Origin: Clostridium sp. MCC353
Lineage (GTDB): Bacteria; Bacillota; Clostridia; Lachnospirales; Lachnospiraceae
NCBI RefSeq assembly: GCF_018785315.1
Contig: NZ_WQPN01000031.1
Coordinates: forward strand, 1-64,000
DNA length: 64,000 nucleotides
Direction of reading: 5' to 3'
The position numbers were made by a program, and so were the translations under genes. Below are positions 8,308 to 15,615 of this stretch, piece after piece; position 1 is the first letter of the stretch; every line of letters begins with the position of its first letter. The notes under the pieces are model-generated. The model was not told the origin of the DNA and did no database searches. It saw only the letters and a list, made by a program, of their open reading frames with translations.

Positions 8308-8465
8308 TGTGAAAAATAATCCTGATGGCTTATTTTTCACACCCAAATTTGTGCCGGAGCCACAAATTTGAATCGCAGCTGGGAATCTGAAATTTTCAGC
8401 GCGCGCCTGCGCAACGCAAGATTTGCGTTAGCAATATTTGCGCATAAACTGCTCCGGCAAGGAGG
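8307..8465 (+). promoter_or_regulatory. Structured leader element, copy A, upstream of the FAD oxidoreductase gene
   Basis: Three consecutive hairpins are visible: stem 1 GTGTGAAAAATAA/TTATTTTTCACAC (8307-8342), stem 2 CAAATTTGTG/CACAAATTTG (8344-8370) and stem 3 from 8378 to 8400. The loop of stem 2, CCGGAGC (8354-8360), is exactly complementary to GCTCCGG (8451-8457), which lies four bases before the SD GGAGG (8461-8465). A second copy precedes ilvD (43498-43622), with changes in stems 1 and 3 that keep pairing. Copy A carries an extra hairpin insert (AACGCAA/TTTGCGTT, 8412-8430). It could be a cis-regulatory RNA or a BOX-like mobile element; the sequence does not decide. Confidence 0.65.
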
Positions 8466-8472
8466 AATTAGA

Positions 8473-9843
8473 ATGCAGTATACAAAACAAATCAACCGGG
8501 AAATTAAAACAGATGTGCTGGTAATTGGGGGAGGTTCGGCCGGTTTCGGAGCGGCTGTGGCATCGGCCAGAAACGGAGCGGAAACCCTTCTCATTGAACG
8601 GGCGCAGATGATGGGCGGTATGGCTACCGCCGGATTGGTAGGGCCGTTTATGACCTGTTATGATGACGGGCCTACGGAACAGATTGTCAAAGGCATTTTT
8701 GATGAACTGTGCGTAAGAACGGAAGAGCGGGGCGGGGCAGTCCATCCGTCCAAGGTAGGGGGAATGACCCCTTACAGCTCCTATTATGTGAGAAGCCATT
8801 GCCATGTGACGCCATTTTTATCGGAAACCCTGGAAATCGTGATGGAAGAGATGGTAATAGAGGCGGGAGCGAAGATTCTGTACAATGTCCAGATGTGCGA
8901 TGTTCTGACTGACAACGGGACAATAACCGGCATTTTAGTTTCCATGAAAGAGGGCCTGACCCTGATCACTGCGAAAACGTATATCGACTGTACGGGAGAT
9001 GCTGACGCGGCATATTATGCCGGCGCCGAGTGTGTGGCCGGAGATGAAAAAGACGGTGTGATGCAGCCTGTGACCCTGTTTTTCGAGGTGGGAAATATCG
9101 ACCGGGATAAGTTCATAGGGGCGTTGGAAGAGAGAAAGGCCAATGGAGAACTGGGTATTCCGGGTGAAAACTGCTGGTCCTGGTACATAAAAGAAGCCAG
9201 GGCCAATGGGGACTGGGATATTGAGCGCAATGAAATCGGAAATTATGAACAGCCGGTAAAAGGGCGTTTTAAGATCAATACCACCAGAATTGCCCACATC
9301 GACGCCACCAATACGGAGCAGATCACGGCGGCCGTGATGGAAGGCCGGAAGCAGGTTCAGAAGGTGATGAAGTTTTTACAGAAGTACGTGCCGGGCTGCG
9401 AGGAAATCCAGCTTTTGCAGGTGGCTTCCACGTTGGGCGTCCGGGAAACGAGACATATCAAAGGACGTTATAAACTGACGGCTCAGGATATTATGGAAAG
9501 AAAGCATTTTGACGACGCTATATGCACGTTCGCCTATGCCATTGACATTCACAATTCAGAAGGCGGAGGCGCAACCTTCCAGCAGGTAAACGGATATTAT
9601 ACGATCCCGTTTGGCTGTCTGGTGCCGGAAAATGTGGGCAATCTGCTGGTGGCGGGACGCTGTATCAGCGGCACATCGGAAGCGGCTGCCAGTTACCGGG
9701 TCATTCCATGCTGTATCGCCACCGGGCAGGCCGCGGGAACGGCTGCCGCGCTGGCTTTGAAAGCGGGAAAACTACCGGGGGATGTGGATATCTCAGAACT
9801 GCGGAAGGTTTTAGTGGAGCAGGGCGCTGTGATAAAAGACTAA
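8473..9843 (+). CDS. FAD-dependent oxidoreductase
   Basis: A 456-residue flavoprotein with an N-terminal dinucleotide-binding motif VLVIGGGSAGFGAA (GGGSAG at residues 19-24) and an acidic residue Glu42 at the end of the second strand. A second conserved segment, NLLVAGRCISGTSEAAASYRVIPCCIATGQAAG, lies near the C-terminus and is typical of the FAD_oxidored group of fumarate-reductase-like proteins. There is no signal peptide. The ATG at 8473 follows GGAGG; the frame stays open 35 codons upstream, but that stretch is the structured leader. With the HyuA-like protein and transporter it probably oxidises or reduces a ring intermediate (inference); the substrate is unknown. Confidence 0.85.
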   Translation: MQYTKQINREIKTDVLVIGGGSAGFGAAVASARNGAETLLIERAQMMGGMATAGLVGPFMTCYDDGPTEQIVKGIFDELCVRTEERGGAVHPSKVGGMTPYSSYYVRSHCHVTPFLSETLEIVMEEMVIEAGAKILYNVQMCDVLTDNGTITGILVSMKEGLTLITAKTYIDCTGDADAAYYAGAECVAGDEKDGVMQPVTLFFEVGNIDRDKFIGALEERKANGELGIPGENCWSWYIKEARANGDWDIERNEIGNYEQPVKGRFKINTTRIAHIDATNTEQITAAVMEGRKQVQKVMKFLQKYVPGCEEIQLLQVASTLGVRETRHIKGRYKLTAQDIMERKHFDDAICTFAYAIDIHNSEGGGATFQQVNGYYTIPFGCLVPENVGNLLVAGRCISGTSEAAASYRVIPCCIATGQAAGTAAALALKAGKLPGDVDISELRKVLVEQGAVIKD

Positions 9844-9867
9844 GATATTATGAAATCTCATTGTTAT

Positions 9868-10207
9868 TGTTCACAGCCCACGCTGGCGGACCCGGCCTGG
9901 CGGCCGTGCCGCTTTGCGGGGCACCGTCTTCCGCCGTTTGAACTCATGGTTTCGGCCAGGACAACTCTAAGACCGGAAGGGGATAGAAATAAGGGGACCG
10001 ATGACATTTATCGAGAAGTCCTGAAGGCCTTCTCGATTCAGGTCCTCTGAAAATCTGACTTTGAATGTCAGATTTTCCCCCTTATTTCTATCCCCTTCCA
10101 GTCTAAGAGTTGTGGATGGCCTGCAAAAATCGTTCAAACGGCGGAAGGCGGAGCCCCGCAAAGCGGCACGGCCGCCAGGCCTGGCCCGCAAGCGTGGGCT
10201 GTAAACA
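9868..10207. repeat. 340-bp palindromic element with two internal hairpins
   Basis: The ends TGTTCACAGCCC and GGGCTGTAAACA are inverted copies, and complementarity runs inward for about 130 bases on each side, for example GCCGTGCCGCTTTGCGGGG with its inverse and GGAAGGGGATAGAAATAAGG with CCTTATTTCTATCCCCTTCC. Between the arms sit two further hairpins: ATCGAGAAG/CTTCTCGAT (about 10013-10041) and AAAATCTGAC/GTCAGATTTT (about 10055-10079). It contains no credible gene. A short related remnant lies at 14051-14090. The total length and internal layout match the element at 27590-27928, although the sequence differs. Confidence 0.85.
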
Positions 10208-10224
10208 GTAGCGTCTCATTACAT

Positions 10225-10286
10225 GACCTTAATCAGTTATCCAAATAATGGTTCACAGACCTTAATCAGTTATCCAAATAATGGTT
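10225..10286 (+). repeat. 29-bp direct repeat, two copies
   Basis: Identical 29-bp units at 10225-10253 and 10258-10286 (beginning GACCTTAATCAGTTATCC) are separated by four bases. The second copy ends inside the -35 box of the promoter at 10285. They could be regulator sites or a simple duplication. Confidence 0.8.
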
Positions 10287-10313
10287 GAGAAGTTCCCGTA
10301 TTGATGATATACT
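10285..10313 (+). promoter_or_regulatory. Sigma-A promoter for the Rpn-like gene
   Basis: TTGAGA (10285-10290), 17-bp spacer, TATACT (10308-10313). It would give a leader of about 195 bases before the gene at 10517. The 10320-10516 stretch shows only short palindromes and no gene. Confidence 0.5.
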
Positions 10314-10516
10314 AAAAAATAAGCTGTCTTTATTCTAAATTTGCGGAAGCGAACCGCAGTCATTTGGCCGTTTCGGCCCAATTATCCAAGTTAAGTAACA
10401 ATTAGTTTTTGTAGTAGTTCAGAACTGTTACAGTTTTTTGATCTGTAAGTTTTTGGGATGATATTTCACGATTGAAGTCATCTCTGTTTTTGATTATAAT
10501 AAAAGGAGAATACCAG

Positions 10517-11380
10517 ATGGAAGAAAAACCATTACAATGGCACGCGGCATTTCAGGCGGCTTTGCAGTTTGAATTGATGGAAGACCGGGAGTTTTTGCAG
10601 TTTTTAAAGGAGTATAACCTGAGCGAGAAACCGCTTCAGATTGACACTCTGATCATTAAACTGGAGCCGGGAAGGAAGGTCAAAAAGAGCCTTGGGCGGA
10701 TATTCAGACAGTATAATGTGGTGGAGTATAAAAGTCCCAGTGACTATTTAAGCGTTAATGATTTCTATAAAGTGATGGGATATGCCTGCCTGTATCAGTC
10801 GGATACAGAAAAGGTAATGGAGATACGGCCTGAGGATTTAACTGTAACACTGATAAGCAGCCACTATCCCAGAGAAATGATCCGCTATCTGGGCGGGCAG
10901 TATGGAATCACGGTAACCAGTGCCTATCCGGGCATCTATTATGTGGAAGGTCTTCTATTTCCCATACAGATACTCGTTACGAAGAATCTGTCAAAGGAAG
11001 AACATGTCTGGTTAAGCCGTTTGAGATGTGATTTAGAGATAAAGAAAGATATTGAGCCATTGGCAAGAGCGTATGAAGGAAAACAAAAAAATCCATTGTA
11101 TGCAGCTGTGATGGATTTGATCATCCGGGCCAATCGAAAACAGTATGAGGAGGGAAAGAAAATGTGTGAAGCATTGAGGGAATTGTTTGCAGATGAACTG
11201 GAACAGGGAGTAAGGCATGGCGTTGAATTGGGGATGGAAAAAGGGATACAGGCAATGATTTTAGACAATATGGAAGAGGGCGTGACGGCAGAGCGGATAT
11301 GTGAAAAACTTCAAAGAAGATTTGAGCTGACTCCGGAAAAGGCGAGAGAATATATTGATAAATATGGGACTGAAAAATGA
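10517..11380 (+). CDS. Rpn/PD-(D/E)XK nuclease-like transposase-family protein
   Basis: A 287-residue protein of a type common in many copies in Lachnospiraceae. The N-terminal half has a PD-(D/E)XK-like arrangement: Asp43 in QIDTLIIK and Glu70-x-Lys72 in VVEYKSPSDY, spaced as in Rpn-type recombination-promoting nucleases. The C-terminal 80 residues are charged and helical (EGKKMCEALRELFADELEQG). The ATG at 10517 follows AAAGGAG by about eight to ten bases; an in-frame ATG 15 codons upstream has no SD. It stands alone between palindromic and accessory genes, as expected for a mobile or accessory gene. Whether it is active as a nuclease is not known. Confidence 0.6.
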   Translation: MEEKPLQWHAAFQAALQFELMEDREFLQFLKEYNLSEKPLQIDTLIIKLEPGRKVKKSLGRIFRQYNVVEYKSPSDYLSVNDFYKVMGYACLYQSDTEKVMEIRPEDLTVTLISSHYPREMIRYLGGQYGITVTSAYPGIYYVEGLLFPIQILVTKNLSKEEHVWLSRLRCDLEIKKDIEPLARAYEGKQKNPLYAAVMDLIIRANRKQYEEGKKMCEALRELFADELEQGVRHGVELGMEKGIQAMILDNMEEGVTAERICEKLQRRFELTPEKAREYIDKYGTEK

Positions 11381-11486
11381 CGTTCCGTTTTATCTGCTTT
11401 AGTTACATCTGCAATTGGATTTCTGAAACCAGCGCATTTTTGGCGCCACCGCAAACGCTTGTTTTTACTGTCATACTACAAAAAGA

Positions 11487-11521
11487 ATAAGCGGGTTTTC
11501 AGAATCATATTGCCCGCTTAT
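11487..11521 (-). terminator. Rho-independent terminator of the DUF5131 gene
   Basis: On the minus strand ATAAGCGGG and CCCGCTTAT form a 9-bp stem followed by TCTTTTTG. It lies just past the stop codon at 11527. Confidence 0.7.
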
Positions 11522-11526
11522 CTTTG

Positions 11527-12249
11527 TCAAAACAGCCTTTTTCCGTCGGAAATGTCGATTCCTAAGGATTTTGCCAAGCTGGATTGCTTATATGGATTGA
11601 TTTTTTCCACAATGCCGTTTCGTTTGAAGAAGGAGCCCGTATTTTTAAACCAAAAAGTCACATCCGCCTTCATGCACTGTTCCCGGATATCCAGAACCCA
11701 GTCATAATCGCATTCCCGGGCGTCCCGGCCTGTCTCACCGCCAACGGTAACATGGTCCACGCCGTGGAGATAGGCTGTCAAATCGATGGGCTCTAAAAGC
11801 GGCGCACAGCCAATAAAACGCCGTTTGAGCGGATAGGACAAGAATAGAGGAAGCCTGTAGTCGGCTGATTTCTGATTTTCAACCGTACATCCAAGGTTTA
11901 CATTGTCATACCCTTCACCCCAGTCAGAAGGAAGCGATATGGGAAAACGGTCGATCCGCTTTGTCAGGATCAGAAAATCAATGTCTTTTCGTTCCCGGAT
12001 CATAGCCCATGCATCCTTTCGCCATTCATCCGCTTCGGGGAGAAAAAAGTCGGTTGCAAAGCAGGTGGCAAGAATTTTGTTTCCCTTAATGTTGTATTCG
12101 CCTTTTGAATTTTTCCTGACAGGCCAATCAAATTTATCTGTTTTCACTATGGTGTTTTGACCATACCGCTTGGCATTAGGCCCGTAAAAATAACAATTTG
12201 TACAGCCTTCGCTGATTTTATAACATCCAGTCCATGGTTCCCAATTCAT
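11527..12249 (-). CDS. DUF5131 / phage Gp37-Gp68 family protein
   Basis: A 240-residue protein beginning MNWEPWTGC, with Cys9, Cys16 and Cys19 in a Cx6Cx2C cluster (GCYKISEGCTNCYFY) and later FATDFFLPEADEWR, LTKRIDRFP, VGGETGRDAR. These are hallmarks of the DUF5131 (phage Gp37/Gp68) family, thought to be iron-sulfur radical-SAM-like proteins of unknown substrate. I start at the ATG read from 12249, which follows AAGGAGG; the frame is open 16 codons further without an SD. It is probably co-transcribed from the accessory block at 12303-13534. Such genes are commonly carried on mobile DNA. Confidence 0.75.
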   Translation of the reverse strand: MNWEPWTGCYKISEGCTNCYFYGPNAKRYGQNTIVKTDKFDWPVRKNSKGEYNIKGNKILATCFATDFFLPEADEWRKDAWAMIRERKDIDFLILTKRIDRFPISLPSDWGEGYDNVNLGCTVENQKSADYRLPLFLSYPLKRRFIGCAPLLEPIDLTAYLHGVDHVTVGGETGRDARECDYDWVLDIREQCMKADVTFWFKNTGSFFKRNGIVEKINPYKQSSLAKSLGIDISDGKRLF

Positions 12250-12302
12250 ACAAACCTCCTTGTATTCTGCTGCAGTTACATCATGATAATCAAACATTTG
12301 GC

Positions 12303-12938
12303 TCAGTTTACATTCAGTTCTTTCTGCAGTTTCTCAAAAAGCAGCGATACATGATAACCGTCCGCAATCGCATGTGAGACCTGCACTGTAAAAGGGCACA
12401 TATATTTTCCGTTGATATCCTCATATTTTCCCAGCGTAATCATCTTTATAATCTGCGTTTCCCCCAATTTAGAATTGGAGGAAAAATGTTCAAAATGCAG
12501 CCATGGAATACATGAAACATTGAAAATGTTGGGCGGCAGATCTCCCTGGGGAACGATTGTGTTGGAATCTGCATAATTTGCTACAGTTTTTTTATATTCC
12601 CTATCAAATTCAGAGTAACTTTCTTTCATATCTGCATAAAGTGTAAAAAATAATTTTGTCTTTTGGCTGAAGGAGGAGAAGGTGGGGACTATTTTTTCCC
12701 ATGCAGCCAGCCGTCCTTCAACAATATCGTATTTGAAATTTTCAATGGTATTCACCACCTGATAGAGTTTAAACAATAGATAGGATTGAAAATTAACAGA
12801 TTCGCCTTTACATTTTCTAACCGCAGATGTAACATCAATTTTTGCTGTAAACTCAATTGTAGTGCCTTTGCTCATAAAATAATGAAAATAGCCGGCCCTG
12901 TCAAATGTTTCTGTATCTATAAACCTATATGTTTCCAT
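12303..12938 (-). CDS. Chloramphenicol acetyltransferase-family protein
   Basis: A 211-residue protein of the CAT fold: TIEFTAKIDVT near residue 30, VPQGDLPPNIFNVSCIPWLHFEHF in the middle, and the catalytic segment VSHAIADGYHV near the C-terminus. The catalytic His189 and the structural Asp193 four residues later are present. The usual preceding His of HHxxxDG is Ser here. The length is that of classical CAT trimers. The divergent first half and the changed motif mean it may acetylate a substrate other than chloramphenicol. The start follows GGAGG within the conserved tail GCTCCGGCATGGAGG, shared with the ilvD leader. No resistance phenotype can be inferred from sequence alone. Confidence 0.8.
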   Translation of the reverse strand: METYRFIDTETFDRAGYFHYFMSKGTTIEFTAKIDVTSAVRKCKGESVNFQSYLLFKLYQVVNTIENFKYDIVEGRLAAWEKIVPTFSSFSQKTKLFFTLYADMKESYSEFDREYKKTVANYADSNTIVPQGDLPPNIFNVSCIPWLHFEHFSSNSKLGETQIIKMITLGKYEDINGKYMCPFTVQVSHAIADGYHVSLLFEKLQKELNVN

Positions 12939-12944
12939 AATAAA

Positions 12945-12961
12945 CCTCCATGCCGGAGCAC
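12945..12961 (-). promoter_or_regulatory. SD-bearing tail shared with the structured leader element
   Basis: Read on the minus strand it is GTGCTCCGGCATGGAGG, directly before the CAT-family start. The last 15 bases are identical to the end of leader copy B (43608-43622). A near copy, TGCTTCGGCATGGAGG, precedes the GNAT gene (13542-13557). The hairpins of the full element are not seen here. Confidence 0.6.
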
Positions 12962-13003
12962 TTTTTCAGACTCCTGTATTTTGACGTCCCATTAAACAGG
13001 TCT

Positions 13004-13534
13004 TTATTTTACTGTAAATCTGTAATATCTCCCCGTTGTGACAATTTCCCCGCCATTGCATTCATAAGGGACATCTTTCTCATAAGAAAACCCGAGTTTT
13101 TGAATGACATTTCCAGAAGCAGGATTTTCTATTGCATGGACAGCGATGCACTCCCGGATGTTCAAAATTTCCCGGGCATACTGCATCACCCGGCCCATCG
13201 CTTCTGAGGCATATCCCCTTCCCCAGAACTTTTTCCCCAGATTGTATGAAATATCCCAATTATCCTCTTCTTCATTAAAGTAAATCAGACAAGTTCCTAT
13301 GACTTCCCATGTGTTTTTCAAAAGAATGATCCATCTGTACCACTTGCTGTTTTCTATATTGCCCAGTTCAAAGTCCACAAATTCTCTTGCATCTTCCAGA
13401 TCCTCGCTGGCCTTCCAAAACATGTATCTTGAAACATCTTCATCCTGCATCCAGCAATTGAAGATATCATCCACATCGTCTGCATGAACATTTCTTAATA
13501 TTAAACGTTCCGTTTCCAATTCAGGTGTAGGCAT
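13004..13534 (-). CDS. GNAT family N-acetyltransferase (RimJ/RimL-like)
   Basis: A 176-residue protein starting MPTPELETERLILRN, the usual opening of RimJ/RimL-type GNAT enzymes. The acetyl-CoA loop is visible as LGKKFWGRGYASEAMG, followed by IENPASGNVIQKLGFSYE, the late conserved NxxSxxxxxKxGF motif. It would acetylate an amino group of a small molecule or a protein N-terminus. The ATG at 13534 follows GGAGG in a leader-like tail. The CAT-family gene lies 65 bases downstream on the same strand, so the two are probably co-transcribed. The substrate is unknown. Confidence 0.82.
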   Translation of the reverse strand: MPTPELETERLILRNVHADDVDDIFNCWMQDEDVSRYMFWKASEDLEDAREFVDFELGNIENSKWYRWIILLKNTWEVIGTCLIYFNEEEDNWDISYNLGKKFWGRGYASEAMGRVMQYAREILNIRECIAVHAIENPASGNVIQKLGFSYEKDVPYECNGGEIVTTGRYYRFTVK

Positions 13535-13563
13535 ATTTTTTCCTCCATGCCGAAGCATTTTTG

Positions 13564-13704
13564 TCAATCCATTTTGTTAAATACGGCTGTCCGTTCCTTC
13601 ATGGAAATTTTGCCAACCTGGTAGCCGTATTCAGTAAGCTCTTTTTTATACTTTAAGAAAGAGTGGTCAATTGGGATTCCTCTGCACCTTTCAATTGTCC
13701 CGGT
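13564..13704 (-). pseudogene. C-terminal gene fragment of unknown family
   Basis: A 46-codon open frame without a start codon ends at a TGA immediately before the GNAT gene. It reads like a real protein tail, with IPIDHSFLKYKKELTEYGYQ followed by VGKISMKERTAVFNKMD. An in-frame TGA lies just upstream (13705-13707), so the front of the gene is missing. I do not recognise the family. It supports the view that this segment has been rearranged. Confidence 0.5.
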
Positions 13705-13719
13705 TCATATAAACGCCGT

Positions 13720-13926
13720 TTAAATTACAAAATAAGTGATGATACCTGCGATTCCCACCATTAAAAATACAATACCTCCAATGCGCAGATTCAGCTTATA
13801 TAAATCGGAAGGTTCGGCAGAAGAATCATTTTTCCAGCTTTCCGTGATCTGATAAAAGAGATCAGGAGCCGCAAGCATGAGGATTCCAAGGGCCAAAAGT
13901 ACCAATCCGCCAATCAGCAGTTTCAT
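13720..13926 (-). CDS. Small two-segment membrane protein (DUF6199-like)
   Basis: A 68-residue protein with two predicted membrane helices, LLIGGLVLLALGILMLA near the N-terminus and IGGIVFLMVGIAGIITYFVI at the C-terminus, joined by a polar loop containing PDLFYQITESWKND. This matches the general form of DUF6199 proteins as I recall them. SD GGAGG precedes the ATG. It lies at the upstream end of the minus-strand accessory block. Function is unknown. Confidence 0.65.
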   Translation of the reverse strand: MKLLIGGLVLLALGILMLAAPDLFYQITESWKNDSSAEPSDLYKLNLRIGGIVFLMVGIAGIITYFVI

Positions 13927-14050
13927 TTAAATTCCTCCCCTCCATCAGGTCTGATCAGCAGGCTCTGTCTGTCAAAACTGACAGATTCTGCTTTAGTACC
14001 AGTCTAAAGTATCCGGCCTGACTTGTCAAATTACTTTCTGGCGGCATTCA

Positions 14051-14090
14051 GTTACTGGTCACAGCCCCTCAGGCGGACCCGGCTGCCCCT
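14051..14090 (+). repeat. Remnant of the 9868-10207 palindromic element
   Basis: GTTACTGGTCACAGCCCCTC and AGGCGGACCCGGCTG resemble the left end of the 340-bp element (GTTATTGTTCACAGCCC, GGCGGACCCGGCCTG). It is followed by TCCTGGCGTAACTT, which resembles the outer end of the 27.6-28.3 kb family. No inverted arm accompanies it, so this is a solo fragment. Confidence 0.55.
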
Positions 14091-14108
14091 CCTTCCTGGC
14101 GTAACTTA

Positions 14109-14137
14109 TTGAAATATCCCTGATAATAGGGTATACT
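14109..14137 (+). promoter_or_regulatory. Sigma-A promoter of the glycan cluster
   Basis: TTGAAA (14109-14114), 17-bp spacer, TATACT (14132-14137). It lies 30 bases before the start codon at 14168 and is the only clear promoter ahead of the six-gene cluster. Confidence 0.65.
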
Positions 14138-14167
14138 GTAAAAGAATTTCGTGAAAGTGAGGAAACA

Positions 14168-15577
14168 ATGAAGCAGACTTATAGAAAAGCCCTCTATTTC
14201 AGCATACCTGTTTTAGGTGTTCTTTTTTGTTTATGGTATATAAAGACAGCCACCTTTGACATTGTATACACAGATTATATCCGTTTGGTGAACAGCTATC
14301 TGCCGGATGTGTGGAACCCGGACAAGTTCTTTGTGCCGGATATTCTGACCCGGATTCCGGTCAACTATCTGGCCAGAATCATCAATGTGACGTTTTTTGG
14401 TTACCGGACTACCTTTGATATGGGGCTTGGGGCCCTGGGGCTGGGGCTGGCAGCCGTGGTATTTGCCTGCTACAGTTTACGGCGTTCGGTATCTGCCCCA
14501 TGGTTTCTGATCATGATGGCGGTGATGTTCAGTCTGAATAAATGGGAGATGCTGACCAATGGCTCCGGCTGGGCGCATTTTCTGGCAATCGGATGCTTTT
14601 ATTACCATTACATGGTCATTGACCGGGTATGGAGCGGGGAAGAAAAGAAGGCCGACCGGGCGCTGCTCATAATTCTGCCGTGGATCATTACCCTGGGAAC
14701 CGCGGGCCCTTACTGCGCCATTTATTCCGTAACCCTCCTGCTCACCTATCTATGCCTGTATATTCTGGAATGGAAAGGGCGGAGAAAGAAAAAGGACAAC
14801 CGGTATATTCTCTATTCCATCAGCGCACTGATACCGCTCCTTCTCTATATGTGGAGCAATTCCTATGCGGTGGAGGATCATGCGGATGCCGTTAACCTAT
14901 CAATCGGAGAAGCTTTTGGTATGGATCCTGTGTTTCCGGTCCGTTTTTTGATTAAATCCTGTTCCTCCATGGTTTTCGGAGAGGAAGTTCTCAACAGCTG
15001 GATCAGACCGGAGCCGCCCAAGGCGCCTGTGCTGCCGGAGTGGACGGTTTATGCCCTGGGGATTGCAGTGATTGTCTGTTATTTATTTGCCCTTTGGCTG
15101 AATTTCCGTTACCGTATGTATGAGAAGACGGTTCTGCCCTGTATGCTTATAGCTGCGGGCGGCATGAACCATCTGCTGATCATGGTTTCCAGATGGATCT
15201 TTTTAAAGGATGAGTACGGCATGAGTTCCCGCTATGCCCTTCAATATCAGGTGGGGATTTTGGGCATTATACTGACCATAGCCCTATTATGGAAGAAGAT
15301 AAACGGCAGCGCAGTGAAGGCGGCAGCAGCCCTTTGCTGTTTCATATTTTTGGCGGGAAATATATGTACCACATATAAAGAGATGAAAAAAGCGCCATAC
15401 CGGGAAGAATACGGTGAGAGGATCGCAGCGGCGGCTTTGCAGTTTGAAACCCTCAGTGATGATGAACTGAAGAATGCTTTTGATTACAGAAAAAGCCGGG
15501 AAGACAGCGGGCAGAAGGTGAGAAGCGCTTTGGAGATTTTAAAAGAACAGAAATGGAATGTATTCAGGGAACAATAG
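14168..15577 (+). CDS. Multi-pass membrane protein of the surface-glycan cluster
   Basis: A 469-residue integral membrane protein with about ten hydrophobic segments, an early acidic extracytoplasmic stretch (VYTDYIRLVNSYLPDVW), and a soluble charged C-terminus. The N-terminal acidic loop and overall pattern resemble GT-C type glycosyltransferases or DUF6056-like polymer proteins, but no family can be fixed by eye. It opens the cluster that makes a CDP-deoxysugar and carries LicD and GT2 genes, so a role in transferring or polymerising a surface sugar is plausible (inference). SD GAGGAA precedes the ATG. Confidence 0.6.
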   Translation: MKQTYRKALYFSIPVLGVLFCLWYIKTATFDIVYTDYIRLVNSYLPDVWNPDKFFVPDILTRIPVNYLARIINVTFFGYRTTFDMGLGALGLGLAAVVFACYSLRRSVSAPWFLIMMAVMFSLNKWEMLTNGSGWAHFLAIGCFYYHYMVIDRVWSGEEKKADRALLIILPWIITLGTAGPYCAIYSVTLLLTYLCLYILEWKGRRKKKDNRYILYSISALIPLLLYMWSNSYAVEDHADAVNLSIGEAFGMDPVFPVRFLIKSCSSMVFGEEVLNSWIRPEPPKAPVLPEWTVYALGIAVIVCYLFALWLNFRYRMYEKTVLPCMLIAAGGMNHLLIMVSRWIFLKDEYGMSSRYALQYQVGILGIILTIALLWKKINGSAVKAAAALCCFIFLAGNICTTYKEMKKAPYREEYGERIAAAALQFETLSDDELKNAFDYRKSREDSGQKVRSALEILKEQKWNVFREQ

Positions 15578-15615
15578 ATGAAGGAAAAGCCGTTCTGACG
15601 GAAGGAGAAAAACAT

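Noticed and set aside
9850-10191. Open frames inside the 340-bp palindrome
   Set aside because: They exist on both strands only because the sequence is palindromic; they have no SD and no recognisable protein pattern.
12303-12938. Functional chloramphenicol resistance
   Set aside because: The CAT fold is clear but the HHxxxDG motif is changed to SHxxxDG and the protein is divergent; resistance cannot be claimed.
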